59,190 bases of DNA, taken from the NCBI GenBank assembly GCA_021157415.1, contig JAGGWN010000087.1, positions 1 through 59,190 on the forward strand, given 5' to 3'. Below the pieces are notes generated by a model that was not told where the DNA came from, ran no database searches, and worked only from the letters and a program-made list of their open reading frames with translations. Each line of letters starts with the position of its first letter. The stretch's first letter is position 1. Origin of the DNA: Bacteroidales bacterium (GTDB taxonomy: Bacteria > Bacteroidota > Bacteroidia > Bacteroidales > VadinHA17). Below, piece by piece: positions 8,387 through 20,198 of the stretch. Made by a program: the position numbers and the translations under genes.

Positions 8387-9256
8387 TTATTTCAGCAGTT
8401 TGGCTATGGTCTCGCCTATATGAGCGGGGGATTCCACCACGTGGATGCCGCATTCGGTCATGATCTTCATCTTAGCGGCGGCGGTATCTGCTTTCCCCCC
8501 GATGATGGCTCCGGCATGTCCCATTCTTCTTCCCCTGGGAGCGGTCTGTCCTGCAATAAACCCCACCACCGGTTTGGTACCATGTTTCCTGACCCAGTAA
8601 GCAGCATCCGCTTCCATGCTTCCACCGATTTCTCCAATCATAATAATCCCTTCAGTGTCCGGGTCATCCATGAATAGTTTGATAGCATCCAGGGTGGAGG
8701 TTCCGATGATTGGATCCCCACCGATACCAATGGCAGTAGTCTGTCCGAGGCCGGCTTTGGTAACCTGGTCAACAGCTTCATAGGTAAGGGTCCCGGAGCG
8801 TGAAACAACTCCCACGGGACCTTTCCTGAAGATAAAGCCGGGCATGATGCCTATCTTGGCTTCCTCGGCAGTGATAATCCCCGGGCAGTTGGGACCTATC
8901 AGACGGGTTTCATGATCTTTCAGATATTCTCTCACCTTTACCATATCCTGGGTAGGAATTCCTTCGGTAATGGTAACGGTTACTTTTATTCCGGCGTCAG
9001 CAGCTTCCATAATGGCATCGGCTGCAAACGGCGGTGGCACGAAAATGATAGACACATCGGCACCGGTCTCCTCAACAGCTTCTTTCACCGTATTGAAGAC
9101 AGGCCTGTCCAGATGTTTCTGTCCCCCTTTACCCGGGGTTACTCCCCCAACCACCTGCGTGCCGTATTCGATCATTTGCCGGGCATGAAAGGTGCCCTCA
9201 CTACCAGTAAATCCCTGCACCAGGACTCTTGAATTTTTGTTTACCAGAATACTCAT
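8387..9256 (-). CDS. sucD: Succinyl-CoA synthetase alpha subunit
   Basis: SucD forms the CoA-binding and phosphohistidine half of succinyl-CoA synthetase, which makes succinate plus ATP or GTP in the citric acid cycle. The 289-residue protein contains the CoA-binding segment [28 protein letters not shown], and the active-site histidine in GHAGAIIGG. Length is family-typical. The beta subunit gene, usually next door, is absent from the window, so sucC must be elsewhere. A well-formed Bacteroidota promoter lies upstream (9299-9329), and a sirtuin gene follows. Confidence 0.96.
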   Translation of the reverse strand: MSILVNKNSRVLVQGFTGSEGTFHARQMIEYGTQVVGGVTPGKGGQKHLDRPVFNTVKEAVEETGADVSIIFVPPPFAADAIMEAADAGIKVTVTITEGIPTQDMVKVREYLKDHETRLIGPNCPGIITAEEAKIGIMPGFIFRKGPVGVVSRSGTLTYEAVDQVTKAGLGQTTAIGIGGDPIIGTSTLDAIKLFMDDPDTEGIIMIGEIGGSMEADAAYWVRKHGTKPVVGFIAGQTAPRGRRMGHAGAIIGGKADTAAAKMKIMTECGIHVVESPAHIGETIAKLLK

Positions 9257-9298
9257 TCTTTGAAAATTAGTTTTTGTAATTAGTGTTTTTCAGGGCAC

Positions 9299-9329
9299 CA
9301 AAAGTATATGTTTTATATCTCTTATCAAA
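9299..9329 (-). promoter_or_regulatory. Bacteroidota-type promoter for sucD
   Basis: On the minus strand the -7 element TACTTTTG (9306 to 9299) fits TAnnTTTG exactly, and a -33 TTTG (9329 to 9326) lies 19 bases upstream, the usual spacing for the primary sigma factor of Bacteroidota. Transcription should start near 9292, giving a leader of about 35 bases before the sucD ATG. Confidence 0.65.
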
Positions 9330-9349
9330 AAGATAAAATATGTTATAGA

Positions 9350-11332
9350 TTACTTCCTTTTTTTAGGAGTACGATACCCTTTTGCTTTGGCCGCCTCTTC
9401 TATGCGCTGTTGCCATTTGGATTTTTTTACCGGAGCATTCTTGTTCTCCTTAAGTTTTTTCAGGATCTTTTCATCTTTTACAAAAGATTTGGCAAGCATG
9501 TTCTGTCCAAAGGTGATGAGGTTGGCCAGGAAGTAATAATAGTTCAGGGCTGCTGAAAAGTTATTCAGGAATAACATAAAAGTGACCGGCATGATATACA
9601 TCATGCCTTTCATCCCCGGCATTTGACCGGAATTGCCGGAAGGACTGTTGATCTTCATGGTAATGATGGTGGAGGCGGTCATCAGAATGGTAAACAGACT
9701 TACATGATCGCCATACATGGGTATGACAAAAGGCAAATGCAGGATGGAATCGTAAGTGGAAAGATCATGAGCCCACAGGAAACTTTGTTGTCTCAGCTCT
9801 ATGGATGTCGGGAAAAAACGGAACATGGCATACAGAATAGGCAACTGCAGAATCATGGGCAGACACCCTCCCATCGGACTGACACCGGTACGTTTGTACA
9901 GGGCCATGGTTGCCTGCTGTTTCTTCATGGCATCCTCTTTCTTCGGATATTTGGCATTAATCTCATCTACATAAGGCTTCAGCACTTTCATCTTGGCCTG
10001 GGAGACATAAGACTTGTAGGTGAGAGGGAAGAGTCCCATCTTGATGATCAGTGTAAGCAGCAGGATAATAATCCCGTAATTGGATATATACTGGTTCAGC
10101 CAGTAAAAGAGAGGAATGATCACAAACTGATTGATCCACCTGATAATGTTTCTACCCAGGTAAACCAACTCCTGCATATCCATCCCGTATTTCTTCAGTG
10201 TTTTGAAATGGTTGGGGCCAAAATACATTCTCATGTGGTAGTTAAGCTCTTTCTTTGGCTGGTATGGAACACTCAGTTCGGTTTCACATTCCCTGAAATA
10301 AGGAGATTCATCCGGCATCTTTAAGGTTTTTACCGTGCCGTTTAAAAAAGGGAGCGAGTCGGATATCAGGACGGAAGAAAAAAACTGGTCTTTAAAGGCC
10401 ACCCAGATAAGTTTGGTGGTTATGTCTTTGGATAATTCAGGTTTTTTACTTCGCATCGGCAAACCGTCCACCACATCCTGATAGTATTTAAATTTTATAG
10501 TGGAGTAAAAATCCTCATTGGTTCTGCCTTTTTCCTGCTGGGGCATAAATATCTTCCATTTCAGGGAGATATTCGTCAGGTTCCGGGCAATCAAATTGTC
10601 CATACCGTGCATATCCACATCAAAATGGACCATGTATTCGTTGCGGGATATGGTGTAACGATAATCCATATATTCATTATCCCCGACTTTCAGACGGAGG
10701 ATTGCCGTATAACTGCTGTCAGTTACCACAATATTTCCGGTATCTGTCACCGGCGTGAAAAAGAGTTTTTTTGTATCTATCAGCCGGTTTTCATTCGTAA
10801 AGAAACGAAATCCGAATTCGGTAGAATCGCCATGAAATAATACGACAGGTTTTCCGTCCCAGGTTTTATAGTTTTTCAGTTGAACGGAATAAACCATTCC
10901 GCCCAGTGTGGTCAGGCGGATTTTCAGTAGTTCATTCTCAATGGTTATGAATTCCTGTTTCTCGATTTGGGAGAGATGGCCTTGTTCAGGGATCACGGCA
11001 GTTGTGCCTGCCTTTTCCTTCTTTTCAACGGTCACCGGGGTTTCCTTCGGGATGCCGGTCGTTTTCCTGTTATTGAGGCTGTCGGGGCGTTGTGCCAGCA
11101 GTAGTGAATCTATCTGCATGACCTTGCGACGCGGATAGGTCTCTGAAGGTTTGTAAGTAAGGGCCTTCAGATAAGCTGATCTGGCCTGATTGTATTCATG
11201 AGCCTGATACAGTGAGTCGGCTTCATGCAATTCCTGTACATAGGTTTTATTTCTTTGATTAGAGTTATAATAGCTGAAAATGACAAATAATAATCCTATC
11301 AGCAATAGTCCTGCAACAGTGTTTTTGTCCAT
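9350..11332 (-). CDS. yidC: Membrane protein insertase YidC
   Basis: YidC inserts and folds inner-membrane proteins, alone or with SecYEG. The 660-residue protein has an N-terminal signal-anchor helix (about 6-22), a large periplasmic domain preceded by a Bacteroidota-specific TPR-like stretch (LYQAHEYNQARSAYLKAL), and a C-terminal five-helix core starting near YGIIILLLTLIIKMGLFP with the conserved MGGCLPMILQLPILYAMF segment. The extreme C-terminus is basic (KGYRTPKKRK), suited to ribosome contact. It follows pyrG by ten bases on the same strand. The usual rnpA and jag neighbours are absent, which is normal in this phylum. Confidence 0.96.
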   Translation of the reverse strand: MDKNTVAGLLLIGLLFVIFSYYNSNQRNKTYVQELHEADSLYQAHEYNQARSAYLKALTYKPSETYPRRKVMQIDSLLLAQRPDSLNNRKTTGIPKETPVTVEKKEKAGTTAVIPEQGHLSQIEKQEFITIENELLKIRLTTLGGMVYSVQLKNYKTWDGKPVVLFHGDSTEFGFRFFTNENRLIDTKKLFFTPVTDTGNIVVTDSSYTAILRLKVGDNEYMDYRYTISRNEYMVHFDVDMHGMDNLIARNLTNISLKWKIFMPQQEKGRTNEDFYSTIKFKYYQDVVDGLPMRSKKPELSKDITTKLIWVAFKDQFFSSVLISDSLPFLNGTVKTLKMPDESPYFRECETELSVPYQPKKELNYHMRMYFGPNHFKTLKKYGMDMQELVYLGRNIIRWINQFVIIPLFYWLNQYISNYGIIILLLTLIIKMGLFPLTYKSYVSQAKMKVLKPYVDEINAKYPKKEDAMKKQQATMALYKRTGVSPMGGCLPMILQLPILYAMFRFFPTSIELRQQSFLWAHDLSTYDSILHLPFVIPMYGDHVSLFTILMTASTIITMKINSPSGNSGQMPGMKGMMYIMPVTFMLFLNNFSAALNYYYFLANLITFGQNMLAKSFVKDEKILKKLKENKNAPVKKSKWQQRIEEAAKAKGYRTPKKRK

Positions 11333-11342
11333 TTTAAATCGT

Positions 11343-13022
<1,680 letters not shown>

Positions 13023-13034
13023 TTAGATAGGTAT

Positions 13035-15104
13035 TCAGTTATTTTCCATATCATCAATGAGTCTTATCTTTTCTTTTAACAGTTTGATACTGGCTTTTGC
13101 ATTTTCGATTTTGGTGGTGATGTCTTTAATGAGGGATTCGGCATTCTTGGATTGTGTGAAAAACCCAATATTGTTCTCCCATACCGTGATGTCACTTTCC
13201 AGTTGTTTGATGCGATTAATAAATTTTTCCCGGTCTTTCATGAGTTTGATATTTGCTTTCGGGGCGCTTCCCAAAGCATCTATCTTGGCCCTGTATTTCA
13301 ACAGATTTTTCTTTTGATCGTTAATATCCAGATTGTTAAACAAGTCATTGATTGCATCACGGTAAGCATTGGCAATTTTCTCCTTCTTATTGATAGGTAC
13401 ATATCCTATTTCAGACCATCTTCGCTGAAATTCTTTTAACTTGGTAAAATCAGCATCAGGGTTGTCGGTCATTTTAAAATTCCTGATTTCTTCGATCAGT
13501 GCTTCTTTTTGTTTCAGGTTCTCCTGATAGATCTTTTCCCGGTCTTTGAAATACCGGGCTTTATTTTCGAAAAACACGTCACAGGCAGCCCTGAATCTTT
13601 TCCATATCTGATCTGAATATTTTTTCGGCACAGGTCCTATCTCTTTCCATTTTTTCTGCAGATTGATCAGGTCTTCCGTAGTTTTTTGCCATTCGGTGCT
13701 GTCTTTAAGAGTTTCGGCCTGAATACATAAATCGGTCTTTAGCTGTAGGTTGTTCATTTGAACTTCCTTGTTCTCGGCATAATACTCTCTTTTCCGGTTA
13801 AAAAACCTGTCACATGCTTTTCTGAACCGTTCGTAAATGGCATTGTTTTGTTTTCTGGGGGCAAAGCCGATGGTTTTCCACATCTTTTGCAGTTCTTGTA
13901 TCTCTCTGGATTTCTCATCCCATTCCCGGTGGGAATGAATATCTATATCGGCAAAGGCTTCCGCTCTTTCGGCCAGGGAAGTTTTCTGTTCCAGGTTTTT
14001 TTTCTGTATCTCTTTGATCTCCTGGAAGTATGCCTGGTATTTTTTATTAATCTTACGGGTGACTTCCTTGAAGCGTTCCCACAGTTCGGTTTTGTTTTCT
14101 TTGGGAACAGGACCGATTTCACGCCATTGTTCATGATACTTCTGCAGGACCTTAAAGGCACTGATGATGTCCGGTTCGAGAAGAAGGCTCTCAGCCTGTT
14201 CACACAGATGTATCTTTTTTTCAAGGTTTTTCTTCAGGTCGAGATCCCGGAGTTCTTTGTTGATTTTTATGTAATCATAAAATTTTTCAACGTGGTAATG
14301 GTATGTTTCCCACAGGTCTTTGACATGTTGTTGGGGTACCAGGCCTACATTACGCCAACGATCCTGCAGTTCTCTGAATTCCTGAAAAGTCTTGTTGATA
14401 GATTCCTTGCGGTTTACCAAGTCTTTGATCTCTTCAATGATTCTGTATTTTTCTTCGAGGTTTCTTTTTTTTTCTTCTTCCAGTTCTTTGTTGTATCTGC
14501 CTTTTTTATCTCTGTATTTTTTCAGAAGATATTTTATGTGTTCCTCCCGTTCATCAGGTCCCGGTTTGAAGTCAAGCGGATCTCCTCCCTCTTCAATGAA
14601 ACGTTTTTTCTTTTCTTCGATTTCCTGGTGGAATTTTTTGTAGAAATTGACTTTAATGCTTTCCACATCATGACGGATTTCCTGAACGGGTCTCTCATCA
14701 ATGAGCAGTTCCAGACGGTTAAGCAGTTCACCGATCCCGAACTCAGAGTAATCCACCTGTTTCATGACCGGTTCTTTCTGTTCCTTTTTAGGTTCAGAGG
14801 ACTTATCAGAAGGGATATTATCAATTTCAACAGGTTCAGGGTTGTCTTTTATGTCTTTTATGCTTTTTTCCGTTCCGCCTTCAGCATGGGCTTCAGCATA
14901 TGTTTCTGTCTCTTTCTCTTCTTCTGTTTTCGATTTCGGTATATCCTGTGTTTCTTCCTGTTCCTGAATGTTTTTTTCTTCACCCGGCTTTACCTCATCC
15001 TTGTTTGAAAGGGTCTCCTCCTTTTTTGTTGGTCCGGCATCTTCTTCCCGTAATTGTTCTTTTTCTTCGGACTCTATGGCTTTTCTCTCTATCATATCCA
15101 TCAT
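13035..15104 (-). CDS. DUF349-repeat coiled-coil protein
   Basis: This 689-residue protein has a very acidic, low-complexity N-terminus (about residues 1-110), then at least five DUF349 repeats recognisable by a W-x-x-[IV]-G-x-[VA]-P signature (WRNVGLVP, WREIGPVP, WKTIGFAP, WKEIGPVP, WSEIGYVP), and a final coiled coil. No signal peptide or membrane helix is seen, so it is probably cytoplasmic. DUF349 proteins have no firmly established biochemical activity. It lies upstream of pyrG and yidC. A candidate promoter is at 15150-15157. The opposite strand carries a long phenylalanine-rich open frame that is an artefact of the lysine/glutamate-rich codons here. Confidence 0.9.
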   Translation of the reverse strand: MMDMIERKAIESEEKEQLREEDAGPTKKEETLSNKDEVKPGEEKNIQEQEETQDIPKSKTEEEKETETYAEAHAEGGTEKSIKDIKDNPEPVEIDNIPSDKSSEPKKEQKEPVMKQVDYSEFGIGELLNRLELLIDERPVQEIRHDVESIKVNFYKKFHQEIEEKKKRFIEEGGDPLDFKPGPDEREEHIKYLLKKYRDKKGRYNKELEEEKKRNLEEKYRIIEEIKDLVNRKESINKTFQEFRELQDRWRNVGLVPQQHVKDLWETYHYHVEKFYDYIKINKELRDLDLKKNLEKKIHLCEQAESLLLEPDIISAFKVLQKYHEQWREIGPVPKENKTELWERFKEVTRKINKKYQAYFQEIKEIQKKNLEQKTSLAERAEAFADIDIHSHREWDEKSREIQELQKMWKTIGFAPRKQNNAIYERFRKACDRFFNRKREYYAENKEVQMNNLQLKTDLCIQAETLKDSTEWQKTTEDLINLQKKWKEIGPVPKKYSDQIWKRFRAACDVFFENKARYFKDREKIYQENLKQKEALIEEIRNFKMTDNPDADFTKLKEFQRRWSEIGYVPINKKEKIANAYRDAINDLFNNLDINDQKKNLLKYRAKIDALGSAPKANIKLMKDREKFINRIKQLESDITVWENNIGFFTQSKNAESLIKDITTKIENAKASIKLLKEKIRLIDDMENN

Positions 15105-15149
15105 ACATGGGTTTTAGGATAACATGCAATGCTCCACATAAAATTTTAG

Positions 15150-15157
15150 CAAAGGTA
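15150..15157 (-). promoter_or_regulatory. Candidate -7 element for the DUF349 gene
   Basis: Minus-strand TACCTTTG (15157 to 15150) matches TAnnTTTG and would start transcription about 38 bases before the ATG at 15104. No good TTTG lies at the ideal -33 spacing, so support is moderate. The region is shared with the divergent glpF gene. Confidence 0.45.
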
Positions 15158-15241
15158 CGAAAATATATATTTCTGGAAATATTCTCAAATCTTTCCTTAA
15201 TTCTCTTTTTTTTCTCATTTTTGAAAAAAATACAAAAAGCC

Positions 15242-16045
15242 ATGACAGAATATGTAGCTGAATTTATCGGGACCATGATTCTTATAGTTTTCGGTTCGGG
15301 AGTGGTTGCCGGGACCCTGGTAAAGAACTCCAAAGCAGAAAATGCAGGTTGGATGATGGTATGCGTTGCATGGGGTTTGGGTGTAGCCTTTGCGGTATTT
15401 GCTGTAGGAAAGATCAGCGGGGCCCATATCAATCCGGCAGTTACGCTGGGATTTGCCATGGCGGGAGAGTTTTCCTGGGCAAAAGTTCCCGGCTATATTC
15501 TGGCCCAGGTGGCCGGAGCTTTCAGCGGAGCTGTCATCGTGTGGATACAATACTATCCGCACTGGAAAAAGACAGAGGATTCTTCCTCCAAACTGGGAAT
15601 TTTCAGCACCATTCCTGCCGAACGATCTTTTCCCAATAATCTGGCCAGTGAGGTAATCGGAACGTTCATGCTCTTGTTTGGATTGTCTTTTCTGGGAGTA
15701 AACAATTTTGCGGATGGGCTGAATCCTCTCGTCATAGGAGTTTACATCTCAGCCATCGGTTTCTCCTTGGGAGGTACAACGGGGTTTGCCATCAACCCGG
15801 CCAGGGACTTTGGCCCGCGACTGGCCCATTTTGTCCTGCCTATACCCGGTAAAGGTTCTTCCGACTGGGCTTATTCCTGGATTCCGGTTGTGGGCCCCCT
15901 GATCGGGGGTATTTACGGTACACTTTTTTATCAGGCCGTTTTCAACGGATCGGTATCTGTTTGGTTCTGGGTTTTCTCTTTGCTTACAGCCTTTATATTA
16001 ATTTATTCGGTTATTTTTAACAGAAAAAAACAAGTTACGGCATGA
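15242..16045 (+). CDS. glpF: Glycerol uptake facilitator (MIP/aquaglyceroporin)
   Basis: This 267-residue membrane channel of the major intrinsic protein family should let glycerol into the cell. Both pore motifs are present: the first in [14 protein letters not shown] and the second in [15 protein letters not shown]. The Asp after the second NPAR is typical of glycerol facilitators as opposed to water-specific aquaporins. Six hydrophobic helices can be followed. The frame is open far upstream, but the ATG at 15242 gives the natural [12 protein letters not shown] start. Its stop overlaps the glpK ATG (ATGA), so the two are translationally coupled in a glpF-glpK-glpD operon. Confidence 0.95.
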   Translation: MTEYVAEFIGTMILIVFGSGVVAGTLVKNSKAENAGWMMVCVAWGLGVAFAVFAVGKISGAHINPAVTLGFAMAGEFSWAKVPGYILAQVAGAFSGAVIVWIQYYPHWKKTEDSSSKLGIFSTIPAERSFPNNLASEVIGTFMLLFGLSFLGVNNFADGLNPLVIGVYISAIGFSLGGTTGFAINPARDFGPRLAHFVLPIPGKGSSDWAYSWIPVVGPLIGGIYGTLFYQAVFNGSVSVWFWVFSLLTAFILIYSVIFNRKKQVTA

Positions 16046-17523
16046 AATATATTATTGCACTTGACCAGGGGACTACCAGCTCACGTGCTGTTCTTTTTGC
16101 GGAAAACGGAGAGGTCGTGGACATAGCCCAGAAGGAATTTTCTCAGATCTTTCCCCGGCCCGGCTGGGTGGAGCATGATCCTGAAGAAATCTGGAATACA
16201 CAGCATGGGGTGCTAACGGAAGTAATGAGCCGGAATCATATTAATCCCGTGGATATTGTCTCCATCGGGATCACCAACCAGCGTGAAACAACGGTGATAT
16301 GGGACCGGCATACAGGCCAGCCTGTTATGAATGCCATTGTCTGGCAGGATAAACGAACAGCCCCTATTTGTGAGGAGATGAAGGAGGAAGGTCTGGAGAA
16401 ATACGTCAGGGAAAATACCGGACTGGTCATTGATTCTTACTTTTCAGCCACCAAGGTGGCCTGGATTCTGAGGAATGTGGCTGGAGCCAGGGAAAAAGCA
16501 GAAAAGGGGGATCTGGTGATGGGCACGATAGACACGTGGCTGATCTGGAAAATGACAGGTGGAAAAGTACATGCTACGGACTATTCCAATGCTTCACGTA
16601 CCATGTTATACAATATTCGCACAATGGAGTGGGATCATCATCTGTTGTGCCGGCTGGATATTCCGGAAAGTATGTTACCGTCCGTGTATCCTTCTTCCTG
16701 GCATTTTGGGGAATTTAACATGGGTGGAACGTCTGTACCCATAGGCGGGGTACTGGGTGACCAGCAGGCTGCCTTGTTCGGTCAGGCTTGTTTTTATCCC
16801 GGAGATGTAAAAAACACGTATGGTACCGGGTGCTTTATGTTGATGAACACCGGCGAAGAGCTCAGGGAATCATCATCCGGTTTGCTGACGACCATTGCCT
16901 GGGGAATAGACAGGAAAGTGTATTATGCCTTTGAAGGAAGCGTGTTTATTGCCGGCGCAGCGATACAGTGGTTGCGCGACGGATTGAGAATTCTGGATAC
17001 TGCCGAGGATTCGGAATATTTTGCCGGCAAAATTGTCAACAATGACGTATATGTGGTGCCAGCCTTCTCGGGACTGGGAGCCCCCTATTGGGATATGTAT
17101 GCACGGGGCGCTATATTCGGACTGACGAGGGATACCGGGAAGGCTCATCTTATTAAAGCAACACTCCAATCGCTGGCATATCAGTCGAAAGACCTGCTGG
17201 AGACCATGCAGAAAGATTCGGGATTGGAGATACATACCCTGAAAGTGGACGGGGGGGCTGCTATGAACAACTATCTGATGCAGTTTCAGGCTGATGTTTT
17301 GGGAATCCGGGTGGAAAGACCTGCCGTGACCGAATCCACAGCCCTCGGAGCTGCTTACATGGCAGGGATACAAAGTGGCCTGTGGAAACAGAAAGACATA
17401 CCTGCCCAGCGAAAGATTGACAGAATGTTTAAACCGGTTATCTCATCTGAAGAAAGAAGTACACTCTATAACGGATGGAAAAAAGCCGTTGGCCGCACCC
17501 AGGGATGGCTTAATGAGGAATAA
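16042..17523 (+). CDS. glpK: Glycerol kinase
   Basis: GlpK phosphorylates glycerol to sn-glycerol 3-phosphate, trapping it in the cell. The 493-residue FGGY-family kinase begins [16 protein letters not shown] (phosphate-binding loop), contains [13 protein letters not shown], and carries the FGGY signatures in [11 protein letters not shown] and [18 protein letters not shown]. Length is normal. It starts inside the glpF stop codon and is followed directly by glpD, giving a complete glycerol uptake and oxidation operon. No dedicated glycerol regulator is next to it. Confidence 0.97.
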   Translation: MKYIIALDQGTTSSRAVLFAENGEVVDIAQKEFSQIFPRPGWVEHDPEEIWNTQHGVLTEVMSRNHINPVDIVSIGITNQRETTVIWDRHTGQPVMNAIVWQDKRTAPICEEMKEEGLEKYVRENTGLVIDSYFSATKVAWILRNVAGAREKAEKGDLVMGTIDTWLIWKMTGGKVHATDYSNASRTMLYNIRTMEWDHHLLCRLDIPESMLPSVYPSSWHFGEFNMGGTSVPIGGVLGDQQAALFGQACFYPGDVKNTYGTGCFMLMNTGEELRESSSGLLTTIAWGIDRKVYYAFEGSVFIAGAAIQWLRDGLRILDTAEDSEYFAGKIVNNDVYVVPAFSGLGAPYWDMYARGAIFGLTRDTGKAHLIKATLQSLAYQSKDLLETMQKDSGLEIHTLKVDGGAAMNNYLMQFQADVLGIRVERPAVTESTALGAAYMAGIQSGLWKQKDIPAQRKIDRMFKPVISSEERSTLYNGWKKAVGRTQGWLNEE

Positions 17524-17533
17524 ACTTGTGAAA

Positions 17534-19204
17534 ATGAATAAAACGGTATTTTCTTATAAGCACAGAGTCTCTTTTCTTCAGCAACTTAAATCCGGAACCT
17601 TTGATGTTATTGTAATAGGTGGGGGTATCACAGGAGCAGGCATTGCCCTGGATGCTGCTGCACGGGGATTAAAAACGGCTCTTATCGAAAAAAAAGACTT
17701 TGCCTCTGGCACCAGCGGCCGTTCCACGAAACTAATCCATGGCGGACTGCGTTATCTGAAACAGCTACAGATACATGTGGTAGCTGAAACAGGCAGGGAA
17801 AGAGCCATTGTACACAAGCTGGCGCCTCATCTGGTGGTCCCTGAAAAAATGATGCTGCCGGTCTATAAAGGTCTTTCAACGCCCAAATGGATGATCTCTC
17901 TGGGGCTGTGGATTTACGATCTTCTGGCAGGGGTTAAAGGTGACGACCGCAGGAAAATGTTGAACAAACAGAAGACCCTTGCTATCGAACCGCTTCTGCC
18001 TGCGCAGAACCTGAAAGGAAGTGGATACTATGCCGAATATATGACCGATGATGCCCGGTTGACTGTGGAAGTGATTAAAACGGCCGTAAAACAGGGAGCA
18101 ATATGCCTGAATTATGTCGAAAGTATGGCATTCCTGTATGATGACAATGGGAAAATCAACGGACTCAGATGCCGCGACCAGGTTCATGGGGATGTATTTG
18201 ATATGGCAGGAAAGTTTGTTGTGAATGCCACGGGGATATGGGTGGATGACCTGCGCAAAGCAGATCATTCTCTTTCAGAAAAACACCTGTTGATCACCAA
18301 AGGGGTACACCTGGTTTTTGACAGGAAGAAACTCCCCCTGCATAATCCGCTTTATTTCGAGATTCCAGACGGACGAATGATCTTTATGATCCCCCGTTAT
18401 GGGGTTTCCTATATTGGAACGACAGATACCCCATACACGGCCGATAAGGAGAACATCCCCGTGGAAAAAGAAGATGTGGAGTATCTGTTACATGCGTTCC
18501 GGGATCTTTTTCCGGATTTTAAGCTGGACAAAGAAGACATCGTGGCAGCCTGGGCCGGACTGCGTCCACTGATCTACCAGGAAGGTAAATCCGCTTCAGA
18601 AATATCCCGCAAGGACGAAATCTTTGTTTCTCCGGGAGGGTTGATCTCTATGGCCGGGGGAAAGCTGACCGGATACCGTAGAATGGCTGAGAAAGCAGTG
18701 GATATGATCGTTAATAAGGCCGGGAAAGAATTCCGGCATATCAAAAAAATATCTGTAAGCCGGAATATCCCTCTGACAGAATCCTCTGCTGGTTCCCTGG
18801 TTGAAGTGAAAACATTTGCTGAAAATTTGTACCTCCAATTTCAACAGGAAGATTATAAGAAAGAGGATGTTTTTCAGATGGTGTTCAAATACGGGATGTC
18901 AGCCAGGGACATTCTGGAGTCAGCAGTTCAGGAAAAGACAGGAGATACGGAAAAAAATCTTATGCTGGCGGAACTGAACTTCTGTCTTGAGAAAGAAATG
19001 GTTTTTAAACCGCTGGATTTTCTGGAAAGACGCAGCAGTCGTTTACTTTTTGAAACAGGCACGGTAAAAGCATATTACCCGGCAGTATTGGAAAAATTCA
19101 GACGGGTTTTTCAATGGGATGAAAAACAATATCTGGCTGAGAAAAAGGAAGTTGAACGCCGGCTGGCAGAGGTAGAACTGAAAGATATCAAACGTGAAGC
19201 ATAA
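17534..19204 (+). CDS. glpD: Glycerol-3-phosphate dehydrogenase (FAD-dependent, GlpD type)
   Basis: GlpD oxidises glycerol 3-phosphate to dihydroxyacetone phosphate at the membrane and passes electrons to quinone. The FAD-binding fold opens with DVIVIGGGITGAGIALDAAARG, followed by SGTSGRSTKLIHGGLRYL, typical of GlpA/GlpD. The C-terminal helical domain is present. The ATG at 17534 gives 556 residues and places the Rossmann motif about 28 residues in; an earlier ATG at 17513 overlaps the end of glpK and is possible. It ends the glpFKD operon. Confidence 0.95.
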   Translation: MNKTVFSYKHRVSFLQQLKSGTFDVIVIGGGITGAGIALDAAARGLKTALIEKKDFASGTSGRSTKLIHGGLRYLKQLQIHVVAETGRERAIVHKLAPHLVVPEKMMLPVYKGLSTPKWMISLGLWIYDLLAGVKGDDRRKMLNKQKTLAIEPLLPAQNLKGSGYYAEYMTDDARLTVEVIKTAVKQGAICLNYVESMAFLYDDNGKINGLRCRDQVHGDVFDMAGKFVVNATGIWVDDLRKADHSLSEKHLLITKGVHLVFDRKKLPLHNPLYFEIPDGRMIFMIPRYGVSYIGTTDTPYTADKENIPVEKEDVEYLLHAFRDLFPDFKLDKEDIVAAWAGLRPLIYQEGKSASEISRKDEIFVSPGGLISMAGGKLTGYRRMAEKAVDMIVNKAGKEFRHIKKISVSRNIPLTESSAGSLVEVKTFAENLYLQFQQEDYKKEDVFQMVFKYGMSARDILESAVQEKTGDTEKNLMLAELNFCLEKEMVFKPLDFLERRSSRLLFETGTVKAYYPAVLEKFRRVFQWDEKQYLAEKKEVERRLAEVELKDIKREA

Positions 19205-19206
19205 AC

Positions 19207-19305
19207 TTTTCCTGCGGGAACACCCGATACCAGAGCATCCAGGTGGACTCTTTCTATGGTTACGGGCTCATCGGGACGATCATGCACAACATGGTTCTCA
19301 GGTAA
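19207..19305 (+). pseudogene. Orphan C-terminal coding remnant, family not recognised
   Basis: Immediately after the glpD stop, one frame stays open to a TAA at 19303 and reads protein-like: NTRYQSIQVDSFYGYGLIGT and then IMHNMVLR. No start codon precedes it in a sensible place, so it would be only the tail of a lost gene. Aromatic and glycine spacing looks selected rather than random, but no family is recognised. Together with the two headless genes just downstream (19386-20443) it suggests this segment has been eroded by deletions. Chance is a real alternative for a frame of about 32 codons. Confidence 0.3.
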
Positions 19306-19321
19306 ATCCTACTGGAGTCAA

Positions 19322-19355
19322 TATTTCTATATGTATTTAAATATGTAATTAAATA
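19322..19355. repeat. Three copies of a TATTTAAATA-like motif at 12-bp period
   Basis: TATTTCTATA (19322-19331), TATTTAAATA (19334-19343) and TAATTAAATA (19346-19355) start exactly 12 bases apart. The motif is a near palindrome. The stretch lies between the convergent glpD and lacI-type remnant. The same motif with the same 12-bp spacing recurs four times at 52611-52656, upstream of the PHP-domain gene. Confidence 0.6.
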
Positions 19356-19385
19356 TTTATAAAAAGAATTCCCCTTAAAAGGTTT

Positions 19386-20198
19386 TTATAATTTTGAATT
19401 TCTTTGTGTTGATTTTCTGATCAGCAGTTCGGGACTGAGCATGATCTTGCTGGGAGGAGGTTTTTCGCCAATTCTTTCTTTTAGGAACAGCTCCGTGCAA
19501 TATCTTCCCATTTTCCGGCTGCGCTGGTGTACTGTGGTAAGAGACGGGTTTATGTAGGAGGTGAATTTCTCATTGCTGAAACCGGCTACGCCAAATTGTC
19601 CGGGAATATCGAATCCTTTTTCCTGCATAAATAACAACGCTCCCAGGGCAGCATAGTCACTGGCGGAGAACAATGCATCCGGGACAAGGCCTTTGTTCAA
19701 CAGCATCTCCATAGATCTTCTGCCTGCTTCAAGGGTAAGGTTATTGTGTATGATCATTTTTTCTTCAACGGGCAGGTTGCAGGATTTCATGGCTGCCAGA
19801 TAGCCCTCTTTCCTGTTTCTGTAAACATTCAGATAATCAGGACCTGCAAAATGGATTATCCTGCGGTATCCGTTATCTATCATATGTTTTACTACCCGGG
19901 AAGCTCCTTCATAATCATCAATAACGATGCTGTTTGAATCCAGTTCGGCGGGAATTCTGTCAAAGAATATTAACGGGATCTCTGCATTCAGAACCTTTCT
20001 GAAATGTTCATAGGTGTATGTTTCCAGACTCAGGGAAGCCAGGATCCCATCTACCCGGGCACTCAGTAGGGTTTCAATATATTGTTTTTCCCTTTCTAAC
20101 AGGTCATGTGTCTGACAAATGATGATACTGTATTCATGGTCAAAAGCAACTTCTTCAATGCCGGCAATAACGTCTGAGAAAAAATCCCGGTTCTTCGG
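19386..20198 (-). pseudogene. LacI-family regulator lacking its start and DNA-binding domain
   Basis: About 270 codons of a LacI/GalR-type sugar-binding domain are readable: NRDFFSDVIAGIEEV, then IIICQTHDLLEREKQYI, RVDGILASLS, PLIFFDRIP, NGYRRIIHFAGP, ALFSASDYAALGALLFMQEK, and the end GEKPPPSKIMLSPELLIRKS. Full members have about 335-340 residues and begin with a helix-turn-helix and hinge of about 60. Here homology stops at about 20198, exactly where the plus strand begins to read as KDPG aldolase, and no start codon or helix-turn-helix exists upstream. The frame hits a stop at 20226-20228. It is interpreted as a gene beheaded by a deletion. An internal ATG at 19883 would give only a C-terminal fragment. 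Confidence 0.85.

Noticed and set aside
9623-10324. Plus-strand open frame of 233 codons inside yidC
   Set aside because: Antisense to the conserved YidC coding region; histidine/glutamine-rich composition typical of a shadow frame.
13758-15008. Long plus-strand open frame of 416 codons, rich in phenylalanine
   Set aside because: It lies wholly antisense to the DUF349 gene, whose Lys/Glu-rich codons create Phe/Leu-rich frames on the other strand; no recognisable domain or plausible start context.
19386-19883. Treating the internal ATG at 19883 as the start of a small regulator
   Set aside because: LacI-domain homology continues in frame about 105 codons upstream, so the ATG is internal to a truncated gene.
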